This document shows, piece by piece, positions 1-11,890 of a stretch of DNA of 64,000 nt. Position 1 is the first letter of the stretch; every line of letters starts with the position of its first letter. Under the pieces are notes generated by a model, which saw nothing but the letters and a program-made list of their open reading frames with translations, searched no databases and was not told where the DNA came from. A program made the translations under genes and the position numbers. The DNA is taken from NCBI GenBank assembly GCA_022605955.1, contig JAKCOZ010000021.1:13690161-13754160 (forward strand). Reading direction: 5' to 3'. The stretch comes from Rallus limicola. Its lineage: Eukaryota > Chordata > Aves > Gruiformes > Rallidae.

Positions 1-2450
1 GGAAAACTGCAATTAGAACTTAAAAATACCCAATTCCTAGCTTTGTGTTTAATTCACTTTACCTCACCTAATGAAAGGCAACAAATAAAATCAGCAAGGT
101 CCCACAAGGCTCCTCAAAGCCAGAAGAGCTTTTTTCAGCTGTAAGGTCTCTACCAAGCCCAGCTAGAATCTACAAGGCTTCATTGTGTTTCAAATGCAAT
201 GCACACTGCAGTAAATAGGTTATTTTACAATCCTGGCCCAGTTTTCAAAGTGGCCTCAATCAGTGTTGTGCAAAACATTCATGTCCAACCACAAAATAAC
301 AATCACTCTTTGTTTGAATTCAGCTTGTGTCCCTGGCCAGCAGTGGTTAGTCCGAACTCTCAGGGTCTGTGAACTGTTAGTCAAAGGTTTTTGCAACGTT
401 TTTGCCCTGCCTGGATTTCTCTGACTATTTATAGGCTGCTGTTCTCCAGTGGCTTTCATGTTCAGACTGTGTTGGCTGGTGGGGGTGGGAAGGAGATGTA
501 AATAATGGATAAAGTCACATGTTTTCCACTAGCCCCACTTGTTTTGTTTCCAGTAAGAGACACGTGTTGCAAGAAAACAACTGCAAGGCTGGACTGTGGG
601 ACATTTAAATTAGTATAACAGCATTTCTACACACTTGAATGTTTTTGAACATCCAGCTATTGTGAAATAAGGATTCAACTTTTTGGATATTCAAGAAGAT
701 CCGTGGAATTAAAATTTGTAGCATTGCTCAACATTTTAGGGGCAGCAATAAGAAATCTCCCTTCAAAAGACTCTAGACAAGAACTATAAAGGAATTAGCT
801 TGAAGAATGTACACCCTGCCAAAAATGAGTCCCAAAGCAGGATCCAGAAAGTTTAGTCATCGCTTTGTGGAAACTCGTGGAGTGTTGATGTGATCAATGG
901 AGAACATTGAGAACATGGTGGTTACCATCACTGGTACTTTTGTAATACCAACACAGCACCAAGAAATCGGGAAAGCATGCAGATTTCCAAGTAACATCCA
1001 TCTGCTCTACACAAGGCATAAACAAGACTTTGCATCATATCTATATCTCTTGTTTAAACACAGCATACATTGTGCATAATGGGATGGCTTACATATTTCT
1101 TACTGGGATGGTTTAGTTCTAAGACACAATGTGAAGGTATCTCAATCCCAATGAACCCCAGGCCATTACAGATGTAGATTGGACATCCTCTGTAAAGGAG
1201 TCCACACAAAATTTGACAGCGCATGCAACCGTGGCTGTTTGATGGCTTGCTACTTAAACCCCAAAACTAATTTTGTAGAGGAAGAAAACAAGCTGATGGC
1301 ACAATCTAGAAGTCTTTGTGGAAATCAGGCCATCTCGTGGGCTGTGTCTGTTCAAAACATTCCCAACAGGAGCTAAACAAAGGGAACATCATCCTTTCTT
1401 GTGCAAAGAGCAAAATAGTCTTCATTCCAGAAACTCGATGAAACAGAAGTCTGTCCATATGGATGACAATTTATCCTAACTTGAGATGCCTGAAAACCTC
1501 AAGTGGAAACTGCTGAAACCATGAAAGTTAACTATTGAAATGACACAGCAAAGCAGCAAAACAGAAGAAAGCTGCCTGTGGAGATGGCACACAGTGTCAA
1601 CATGCAAAGCTGATCCACACTAGTAACATAAGGGAGTTTATGTTGACCCAAGCCCTCTGTAAAATACTCGGATCTCTGAGGAATGCATGGAGAGTTGCTT
1701 CCTCTGAGTTCAGATATCTTCCACAAGAGGTTTCGAGAATTCCTGTCTCCCACCAGGACAAAAATACTAGGAAAATTACCTACTTTATGGTATTTTTGTA
1801 GTTTTGTATAAATTTATTCAGAAATCTAAAAGTCTACAGGGTCAAAAGTTCTAAAGGGCAGAATATAAGTGAGAGTGTGAAAAAGGTGATGGATCGGATG
1901 GTTTTGTTTTGCTTATTTTCTCTCCCAAATGTTTTATTACATTTGGTGTAACCTGTTAATGGAGAAAGGAGATGGATTTCCAACCCTGGCCACTGAATAC
2001 TCTCTGCCTACTGCTCATAAAACTAGCTGGATAATTGCATTAGAGCTTCACAGCAATGTTCTATTAATGCAGACTGTATTTTGTTTTTCCCGGCAATTTT
2101 GAATAGGTTGTTTGTCCCTTAAGCTTTTCAGTTTTGACTGAAAAGAGAAATCTTTCTGCTTTGTAGTTATGATGAAAAGACAAGGTTTTTCTATGGAAAC
2201 TACTTTTTCCCCACCCCCTCTCTCTTTTAACACGATCATTGCTTTTGTTAAAAAATTAAATTTTCCATGAAAACATCGCAGCAGATAAAAAGTCTGTCAT
2301 TGTTTGTAGCTCTTTGCTAATTCACTTTTAAGTATAAGAGAGAAAGAAGGATCTTTCCAGGTTTTGTTGCCTTGTTCTGTCCATCCCTCCTGTATCTGAA
2401 CATAAGAGGATTTCAGCATTCATTAAAACTGCGATACAGACTGGCTGAAA
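1..2450. other. non-coding single-copy DNA, nothing recognised
   Basis: Only short open frames (about 75 codons or fewer) occur on either strand, and none resembles a known protein. No repeat family, RNA gene or simple-sequence tract stands out. The sequence is AT-leaning and CpG-poor, consistent with intergenic or intronic DNA. Confidence 0.6.
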
Positions 2451-2451
2451 C

Positions 2452-2830
2452 ATGAGCAGTGCCGCATATGGAGTAAAACACGGCTATATTACAATGACCT
2501 TTCATGATTATCTTGTACTCTGTCACAAGTTAAATGAGGTCATTACTGATGTTACTTGCATTCCTCTTCCTTGGCCCATGACTTCAAAGACTAATGGGCC
2601 CCTTTTGTCACTGAATTCTTGTCAAAATGTTCAGTCCAATCAGGCCCCTAATAACTGCATGCAGGGTAACATTCGCAGATGAAAAGAACATGCAGACACA
2701 TGCCTTATACATAATTAATCCTTCCAATGAACTTCATGAATTTCAAAATCACACAAAATGGAACAAATCCAACAGATAGTCTCCTGTGGGCATATGAGGT
2801 CACGTATCCTGCTAGGAGGGTGAAAAACAT
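2452..2830. promoter_or_regulatory. possible conserved non-coding element with AGGTCA half-sites
   Basis: This is a complex, non-repetitive stretch with three nuclear-receptor-type half-sites: TGACCT at 2495-2500, AGGTCA at 2537-2542 and AGGTCA at 2797-2802 (the last inside AGGTCACGT). It also has several homeodomain-like TAAT cores and TGTCA motifs. The frame over 2452-2682 is open but unlike any protein I know. Calling it regulatory is inference from motif content; conservation cannot be seen from one sequence. Confidence 0.2.
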
Positions 2831-5800
2831 TATTCTAACATGGATACCCAGCAATGACTCGCACAACATCATTAACTGATTTATTTGCTCTCCCTGCTGT
2901 CATCTCTATAGCTAACCTGGGGTCTGACAATGTTAATCAAGACACCAAGACACCTGTCTATCATCCCAGAAAACGAGCATCCAAAACTATCAGTGGAGTC
3001 CAAGGAAATCCTACCCTCTCTGTCAGCGCTGCTGTCATCACAGCAGCAAACTCTGTCTGACCAGTTCAAGTTATTCCCACAATCAAGAAATCAGATGACT
3101 ATATCCAGCAAGCTCTGCTCCCCTTCAAAGAGCAGTGTTGGAGTGGGGGGTGGGATGAAGGGAAGGACTCGTTCTTGGAAGCATGTGAAGTAGTGGTTGA
3201 CAATTTTCTTTCTAATGAAATGTTTGCCTAATTCAGTCCTGGCAAGGCCGTGCACATGTGGCAGCCACATCAAAAGTGTGGGCACTGGCACCAAGAGCAA
3301 CACGGCCTGAAGTGGTTTTTGTGCTGCTACATGCCAACTGTGTGTTCAAACACCAACTCTCACACTTCACGTCTGTCATCCAAGCACTTATTAGCTTTGC
3401 ATTAGCCAGCAGTTTTGTTGTATTTGTTCAGAATTGATGACATGAACCCAGTCTTCTAATAACAACATGAGTATTTTCCTCCTCCCTCTTAATTTCACAT
3501 GTATCTCTTCCTGTTTTATTACTGATAGGCTTCAAAATAGACCAAACATATCAAAATTAATATTTTAGGTTGACCTTTAACAACAAATAAATCCAAATAA
3601 ATATAATGTAGATTAAAATGCTTTAGAAATCTCAAATTTTTCAGTAGAGGAAAGCACTCGGTCCAGCTCTGTGTGTGTCTTAAAAGCACATACAAACACA
3701 CCCCACAAGGTGTGCAAGACAAAATCAAATAAAACTTTTTAAGAAGGAAAAAAATAAAAAAAAGGAAACCAGTCACAAAAACCGCTTTATGCACATGAGA
3801 ATTTTAGAAGCTGCATTTATTGTAGGCAAAATAGCAGGAATTGATTTTTGAGACAGATTATCATAGAAAAGGAAGACTCAAAAGGTCAGCAAGTTCTTCC
3901 CCTTGCACAACAGTTGGATAAATATTTCAAGACCACTCCTGATTGATTTCAATCGAATTTGAAGCTAAAAATGTACAGTGAAGGAAGTTCTAAACTTCCT
4001 TGGATACATCTTTCAGTGCTTTATAAGTTCCATCATTAATTTTTTCCTAATATATTACATAAATCACTTTGCAACTTCACAGTAATTCAATCCAAGTACT
4101 TTATGCACTACATCTGACACAGAGAAATATGTCAGTGTTTTCTTTATAAGAACTTCTTACATACAGCAAAAGCAACCACCTCCTAAGCTCCACATATGGT
4201 ACTCTTGCAAATATGTACCAGAATAAGATGTCTTTTTTGCAACCACACAGCATACTCGACTCATCTTCAGTTTGAAAACTGTTACAAATTCCACAACATT
4301 TTCAGCACTTCCACTAACTTGCTGGGTAATCATAGAGTACACTTCTCCTGGTGTGACACTTTGCCTTTGGCTTCACTGAATTTCAGTGTCTTAGTTTTAA
4401 ATATTTCTTCTATTTATCAGGAAGTTTTGAATTCCAGCATCATGCTAAAGGACATCTGCAGCCCTTCCCAGCTCACTCTTCTTTAAAAACCTCATACTTC
4501 GTCTTTTAAATACATAATCCAAGATATTAATAACAATGTTGACCATATGTGAGCCAAACATGGTCAGCTATGAAACCACTCCTTTGATATGTCCTCCAAA
4601 TCTGACATCACACTTTTTAAAATCATTAATTTAATGTCTGTCCCCATCCCCCTGCCACCAACTGTCTTACCTGTTTTAAAGTCACTTAATCTTGCCCACA
4701 TTTCCCTCCTTCACCAAGAAACATATACTGCAACACTAAAATTGGGACCTACAAAATCTTTTTTAACCTATTTAACTGTTTATCTCTAGAAAGAATGAAA
4801 ACTTGGAGAGTCATTGTTTATTTTACTTGCAGTAGAATGCAGACATTTAGCTGACAGAGCAATCCATACAAGATACATCTACTTTTTTCCACTTAGTCAT
4901 GTTACCTGGGTAACTCAGGACTCAGGTTCCTCCATCGCAAAGCACCAGACGCAGCCCTGTGCAGTAATTGTTCCTTGAGCATCCTTGAACATGTATCAGT
5001 GACGTTAAGTGCAAAGCAACATGTACAGCTCTATTCAATGAAAGACACAGCATGAGGAGGACACAGTAATAGCAACAGAATGTTTTTGTGTAATTGTCTA
5101 GAGGCACAGGCATTCAACTCATGAGTTAGAAGGCATGGGATGAAAACCTGTTTCGCTCAGAAAAACTTCATACCCAGATCACCTAATGATTAGAAACTCA
5201 GCTGCTGCCCAAGGCACACCCAAGGATGAGTTATTTAAAAATAATCACCTGCCACTGGAAAATGGTGGAATACACAGACCAACTGTCAATTCAAACAATG
5301 GAAGTTGCATTTCAGATGGTCAAAGGACTCAGGTCAGTCTTTTAAAAAAATTTAAGAAAGAAAAAGAAGGAAAGAAAGAAGCCATATTATGGTGAGATAT
5401 TTCTTTGTCCTGTTCTAGTACCAGAATATCTAAGAAGCTTTAACAAAATTTAAAGGCCACTTTCAAAAGAGATGCTGAAAGCTCAGCATGGGGGGAGGCT
5501 GAGAAAAAAGTGTTCTGTGGGAAAGATTATTTTGCAGAAAGACAGTAACGGCAAATAACTTTCTCCAAATAAGAATATAGCTCCTACTTCTAATAGAAAT
5601 CACAGGAATTGGGTTTGGTATGCACAAACCAGTTAAACTATATCTTTTCCCCTCAATAGTTAGGAAGAAAGAGCTATAATCTGGAGTAACCACACATACA
5701 TTTGCCCTGCAGCAATGGTATGTCAGTACAAGAGCTTGGAAAACAGTAGTTTGTAGAAGCCTGCACTTAAACTTGAGGTTTTCAGTTTCTCAGTGGTTAG

Positions 5801-6040
5801 ATCCAATTCAGACAAATAAATTCAGAAAACAAACAGCAAAATACATAAAATTGCAGCAGCAGAGAGGTTAACACACTCCATAGCTATTGGATTTGTCACC
5901 ATTATAAGTAAAAAACAAAAGTCTGCTGGTACTACATTTTGAGCAGGAAGGTTTATAAAATTGACTGCAACTGGCTATGACACTTCTCCAGAAAAGGATG
6001 TTTTCAAAGCAAAATTCACCCTCCGTGGAAAGGAGATAGA
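2831..6040. other. non-coding single-copy DNA
   Basis: No exon, RNA gene or recognisable transposon was found. Small frames overlap on both strands around 2854-3193, which is typical of chance. A G-rich patch lies near 3140-3155 and a purine tract at 5354-5381. Confidence 0.55.
5354..5381 (+). repeat. 28-nt homopurine (GA-rich) tract
   Basis: Uninterrupted purine run built from AAG/AAAG units, lying between 'tttaaaaaaattt' and 'ccatattatgg'. It is low-complexity sequence that could adopt triplex structure, with no sign of function. Confidence 0.8.
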
Positions 6041-6043
6041 AGG

Positions 6044-6510
6044 TCATAATCCTCCCAGAGGAGCCATAAACAACCGGAGATAAGGGCAGGGAATTTGCTG
6101 AAGGCGTGCTCTCGCGCTTAGCCCGACAGACTGCTCTACTTGTTGTACTCTCCTGCAGATGTAACCTTGAAGGACACAGTCATGTGCTGCTGACTCACAG
6201 CAATGCTTGTGAAAAATAAGCAGATGGGTCTTTTCCTCTGCATCTTGCACTTTGCCAATCATCTGCTATACTGCATATAGATACTCCTGATCAGTTGCTG
6301 GGAGCACCTAAGGCCAGGTCCGGGCTCCATTGGTGTAGACCATGGATACCCGACCCTCACATCCTTCCTCGAGCATCTTCCTGAATTCATAGGGAGACAC
6401 TTGTACCCTTTGGCATGAGAGTTAACACTGTCCATGGGCACATTCCAAAGTATCTCAATGAAATCCCTCACCTTGGTGATGCACAGAAACTCCATTATAG
6501 ACACGGATCT
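6044..6510 (-). other. possible decayed coding relic, unidentified
   Basis: Two minus-strand frames (6504 to 6259 and 6262 to 6044) abut and differ by a frame shift. Together they give about 150 codons of varied, protein-like composition, with fragments such as FLCITKVRDFIEILWNVP and EEKTHLLIFHKHCCESA. The stretch is richer in G+C and CpG than its surroundings. I recognise no family. It could be an old processed pseudogene, a diverged transposon coding segment, or chance. No poly-A tract or target-site duplication was found to show retroposition. Confidence 0.15.
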
Positions 6511-9500
6511 GATTTTTTAAAATGGGCAGCAACCTGTCATCATGAGGTAGGGGTAGTGAAAAAGATGAACAAATCACTGCAAATCAAAATTCTGGAGAAA
6601 ATTAAACTAAACCACATGACAACCATTAGATAATGCAGCTACCCTCAAATCACTGTTATCAGACAAAGAACCTTCTTCCATCCTGGATGCCTGTGAGCCC
6701 TCAATCAGCTACTAGTAGGTTTTAGAGAAACACTGCTTCCACAACATTCAGTCTGCTGGAAAAATACTTCACTTCAGTATTTCAAAAATGAAGTGCCAAT
6801 CTTTCCACAGATAAAATTTGGGTTTGGGATTTTATCAGTAAATTTTTTTTTGTTCCATCTCAGCAAGGACTATTAGCCTCAGATTTGGAAGGTCAGGTCT
6901 AATGACAAGGTAACATTTTATATCTATACTGAGATGACCTAGGAAAAAAACATCTCAACAGTTTGAACATGGAATCCTTCACTTCAGTACTTGTCATTTT
7001 CAAGACAAAAATTATACACTTCTTTAAAAATATACTTTTCAGAGAAAAAGCTGAAGCCACGCCAAGCTGAATGACTAAATGTTTAAGTTCTATTTTAAAA
7101 GCAGATTTTGAACACCAATAGCAGTGGAGCATTTTTCTGAGGAGCTGCATATATAGATCATATTATCTCCAGAGAGAGATTTTTTCCTTCTGCTTCCCCT
7201 CTTTAAGGTTAAGCAAAGAAGAAGATTAGCCCCCTAGGTTTCCTCAGAGACCTTTACAAACTGCATGCTGGGGGACCTCAGGAGACTTGTATGCAAAAAA
7301 AATGCCAAGATTCAACTCAAAAGTATAGTAGTTTCAAAAGACTTTTAGTGGGGCCATAAACAAAGCCCAGCACTACACACAGAGACTCACCAGCACTAGT
7401 CCCGTGCCTATTTTCCACCCACAGATTCACATGAAAATCTCAGGAGCCTGTAAAGGAGACAGTGGCTATTAGGCAACTGTTTAGCTTTTTGTACAATGTT
7501 TATTTTGGGTGGAACAGGTCATGTCATATAAGCAGTGACAAAATTAGGATCTGGAAGTTTTGTCTGTACAACTACTCTTACTCTAGTGATTCTCCTTGGA
7601 ATAGTGAAGTTGGCCAAAAATCACAAACCAGCCCATCTCTGCCCATCATGTCTCTGTTAGCAGATGTCAGCGCTGCAGCACAGGGTTTGCAGAACTGTAA
7701 GCATAGGCTTTCTGTTACAGAACACAGCACTGAAAAAAAAACCCTACAATCAAGTCAAAAGTCAGAAACTGGAGAATTAAAAAAAGAAGTAAAACAAAAA
7801 AACCAAACCACTAGCTCTTTGTCTCTTCTAATTACTCCAACGGTACCAGATTAACTTTGGTAGTAGCCACAGGAAAGAAGGTAGATAGCCAAAGACTGCC
7901 AGTTTAAACTATCAACATCTTGATACCTCTGGCAGGGATATAACATTTACTGAGAAGTGGATGCCATTCAGTTGGAAAGTTTTATATGTAAGACTAAATC
8001 CCTGCCCACTTTTATTTGAGAAAAACCTATGTGACTATTTATTTAAGAGATGGGCTTAGTTTATCTTCCAGGCTGGTATGATTGCTGCTCGTTAAGTTTT
8101 GCTTCTCCAACTTTCTCCTACAATTACAGTTAAATCACATCCAATTCCCACCCTGTCCTTAATGTTGAATGCAAAACTCAGTTAAACTGCTTCTATGTTT
8201 TACTCCAGGGCTCCTTCTACAACGGAGGGAAAAGATGCAACATCTATCTCTGAATAAGGAATTTAGCTAGTCAGATGTTCAGTTTTCCATAAAGTTTTAG
8301 ACTGGGCCCAGTAGGGACAAAAAGGACAAAGAGGTTTACTGGAATGTAGATAAATATTTACTAACAGAGAGAGGAGGGTGAGACACGTATCACTTGTGTG
8401 GATTCATGGAACACAGACATGCTTTAATTAAGCATAATGCTCTATAAACAAGGTTACGAAGTAGCACAGCTGGATTTATTAGCTTTTATACCTCAGTCAC
8501 TGTTTTGAAGACTAAAGTGACTCCAGCTCACTGGATGAAAGGAAAAAGCCATAAACCTTACCCTACTAAGCATACACAGGATTCTTCATAAGTCTTTTAG
8601 AAAGACTTTCTTCCTAGAAAACAGACTTTCTAAGTCTATTCTTTCAAAAGCAAAAAAGGATTCCCAAACACTGCCAACCTCTCTGGGCTACACCTTACTG
8701 TAACAGCCCTCCTCTCTGAGTTTCTGCAGAGATAGGAAAGAGTTCAATTCATCCTTTGGGGAACTGAGCTTTTTAGACCTTTTCTCAGAAGAACAGGGCA
8801 CCAAAAAGGTATGGAAGAGGAAATACTAGGAGCTCTATCTCAAGTATTTTTGCATATAAACAGATTTCACAGAAGTTATTTTATTGAGGCTCCACACTGC
8901 TGTTGCTACACCTCTCTGGGAGTGCTTCAGCTCCAGGCCTTAGGAGAAACCTAGACACCAAAAAACATTAGGTTCAGTGCTCTGGGTAGAACTTAGGGGA
9001 GCTCAGTATGGCCCCACAACACATTGTAAAGACTTTAAAAACTCTCACAAGACAGGGGTAGCAGGAGAGTTGAAAGTAAAGACCCCCTCCTCCCAAGAAG
9101 GGGAGGTGAGTTTCCTAGTTCACTGCTAAGCAGAGACAAGGCAGCCCAGTAAATCTCACTTTCAGCAATAAAACATTTCCAATCAATGCATTTATCCAAA
9201 ATTGAGATATGTATAACTTAAACCAAAGCCAACACGTTCTGTTTAATAGAACAGTGAGGAAATTTCACTATGTCAAAGACCACCAGAAGGAAGAACCAGC
9301 AGTAGAGCCATCTCAGGGAAACCTAGGATCTGAAAAGCACTAGGAGTGTGGTCTTCTCCCTTTACTGACTGCAGAAGGCTAAGGACAGGGATAATTATCC
9401 ACTCATTCAAGTTTTAGTGCCTAAAAGGTGTGACTCTACAGAAGCTAAACAAACCTCTCCTCACTCCCTGCCTCCCACCCTGCTGTGTTTATGACCCTTC

Positions 9501-9661
9501 CCTTGTCCTTGTCTGATATCGCAGAGAGTGTATTCAGGGACTTAAACCAAAAGAACATGAATCATACCCAAAAAAGACAATAGTTTGCTGCCGGCTTCAC
9601 TGCCTGAAGATACTCCCCAAGCACTCAACATGATGTAGGGAGGAGTGTACCCAGAGCTGTC
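6511..9661. other. non-coding single-copy DNA
   Basis: No supported gene or repeat. The 130-codon frame at 7462-7854 is low-complexity towards its end (K/Q/S/T-rich) and does not begin with ATG, so it is treated as chance. The interval 7855-9660 has almost no open frame longer than 60 codons. Confidence 0.55.
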
Positions 9662-9691
9662 CATATGTGTATGTGTGTGTGTGCGCACACA
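9662..9691. repeat. 30-bp alternating purine-pyrimidine tract (Z-DNA prone)
   Basis: Strict purine-pyrimidine alternation runs for 30 bp, mainly TG dinucleotides, ending in the self-complementary block TGTGTGCGCACACA (9678-9691). Alternating GT/GC steps favour left-handed DNA. The palindromic end could also form a short hairpin. Confidence 0.85.
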
Positions 9692-11099
9692 AGAAGAGGG
9701 ACAACAGCAGCACAGACTCAGATGGGTTTAAACTATTGTGGAACCAGAGCTCAAATCAGGTGGGATGAGTCCAGGGATTATCTTCACATCAAACTAAATT
9801 TACAGGATAAACTGAATGCTCTAAAGATACATACATAAATACAAATCCTCTTGCAATTTTGATTGTGGTTAGTACACAAGGCTTTACACATCCATCTACG
9901 TACCACAACATGCACGTAAACTACCAGCTTACATATACAATGTAAACTTTATTTGCCAAAGAGTTTTTGGGTCGTTTAAAGTGTTTAGGTCAAATGTATT
10001 CCACATTTCAGGCTTTATTAAAAGCAAAACAAAAGCTTGTTTTCTTAAAAGAAGTTGTCTTTTCTAAAGGCTATAGCCAAAAGAAACGTGTTCCTATTTT
10101 CTTAATAACATTGTGGTTTAAGCAGCATTTCTTTCAAAATATTATTTTCTAGCATTTGAAAACACAAATTCTGGATCACTAGATCCAGATAGGATATCTA
10201 AAAGTGAAAGCTTATGGGAAATCGGCTAAGAAAAATTAAATTGAATTTTCATTGCCAAAATAAATTAAAAAGTAGGTAGAAGAAGATATTAAGAGATAGA
10301 AAATAGCTGTGGGGGAGAAGAATATTGAAAACATGAAAGGGTTAACCAAGTATGGGATAATTTCAGTCACTTCATGTAGGAACATGATAGGCATAAACTA
10401 AACAAGAACATTTCAAAGATGAAATACTTGAAGGACAAGGACCATCAGAAACCACAGAAATTAAAAAAAAAACCCTGAGGAAACCAAGGAAATGTCACAG
10501 GGAGTAGTTCAGGTTACCTACAGGTAGAATTGGGCTGCAGAGAAGATCACCTGTCACAACACATGCCATAGAGAGGGCAGATCCCTGTGTGCTTGAATAT
10601 ATTATTTTTAAAAGTCAGGCATGAGTCTTCAGTTAGATATTTAAATTCAAGCCCTAATTAACCCTAACATTCCTTTTAAATATTCTTATTCTGAGCTCAG
10701 CTTGTGACACCTGCACCCCAACATAAATGCCTTTGGTACAATTTATTCCAGAACATCAAAATCCAACCTCCAATCCATTGCAAGAAGCAATCTGAAACCC
10801 AAAGGGGTAAAGCAGTTGAAGAGATGCAATTTGCAGGGGCAAGCCTTAAATAGCTGTCAGTCTAAAATAACTGTTTTCAGTCACAGTCTCTACTGGGTAA
10901 AGAGGCACAGGGAGAAGTCTGCGGGTAACTGAATTCAAAGATAGGCAACTTTGGCTTTTGAGAGCTTCCTTAGCTCCTGTGTATTTGAAGGATGCTATCC
11001 AATAATGCCATTTTTGAAGTGCTCTCAGATGTAGAGCATCCTCACTCCAGCAGCCCTAACAGGAAGATGTTTAGTATCTCTTCTCATCTCCCATTCATC
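9692..11099. other. non-coding single-copy DNA
   Basis: AT-rich, with short frames only (for example 9967-10152) and no recognised repeat family or RNA gene. Confidence 0.55.
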
Positions 11100-11890
11100 T
11101 GGGGTTTTAATGCACACAAGCCCAGCCCGGTTGCCAGGAAGGCAAAGAAAAGGTCAACAAACTCCTTTGCTGCAAGTTAGTTTGTCAAACTCCATTCTCA
11201 GCAGCATGACTTTACATGTTAATGTGAGTGTTTGCCTCTGTGTCAATAGCCCCTATTGTGTGCATTTGTAACACAAGATTTATGGTAAAGCTTGCAACAT
11301 TTTTCAGGCATAATAAGCGTTTATTCACCATCCCAGGTCTATAAGCAGAGGCCTGACAAGTAATTATTGACACATTGTGCAGAAAGAAAAGCGGTGGGCG
11401 AGCTGCTGTTGCGAATGGCAGCGTGGGTAGGGGGAAGGAGGGGCTGTGTCAAAGGAGTGACAGCCTTGGTGCCCAACATTGTCAAAGCCGACGTTGACTT
11501 GCACTGTTCTGTGTGCCTGACTGTATTTGTGCTCCCTGTCACTTGGGTGTGACATGCCAAAACATGAGGAGTGCTCCTTTTCTCATGCTAATGCTGTGTA
11601 ATGACAGCTTTGTGATCCCCCAGGCTGTGTTAGCGCTCAACAAGTCAAGGTGTGACAGGCAGCAGACCCCTTTGTCAGCCAGTGCTGTACTGCCCTCATC
11701 CAATACCATATTTTCCCCCTTGACTAAAACGACCATATGCCCAAGAGAATACTAGCACCCTATCAGCATTATTGAGCAGACATCTCAAGACTGTAGGTAC
11801 ACCCATACACCCAGCCCAGTGCAACACACTCCCAGGTTGCCTGCCATGCTAACTTATCTTACAGCGCTTATCACAGAGCCTTGTGTCACC
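11100..11890. promoter_or_regulatory. candidate developmental enhancer, TGACA/TGTCA cluster
   Basis: Thirteen TGACA or TGTCA pentamers lie between 11183 and 11888, ten of them in 11354-11677 (starts 11354, 11368, 11447, 11458, 11480, 11537, 11550, 11602, 11653, 11673). A random 5-mer counted on both strands would occur about once per 512 bp. TGACAG is the core bound by MEIS/PREP/TGIF TALE homeodomain proteins; 11458, 11602 and 11653 are TGACAG, and the 11602 site reads TGACAGCT. Nearby are an RFX-like GGTTGCCAGG (11129-11138), TAATTATTGACA at 11361-11372, and GATA-type TTATCT/CTTATC at about 11852-11873. No coding frame is convincing: antisense and sense frames coexist over 11339-11560. The enhancer call is inference. 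Confidence 0.4.

Noticed and set aside
7462..7854. 130-codon plus-strand open frame
   Set aside because: Ends in low-complexity K/Q/T/S sequence from A-rich DNA, has no ATG start, and resembles no known protein.
11339..11755. Several overlapping frames on both strands
   Set aside because: Open on both strands because the local DNA is less AT-rich. Motif clustering explains the stretch better as regulatory DNA.
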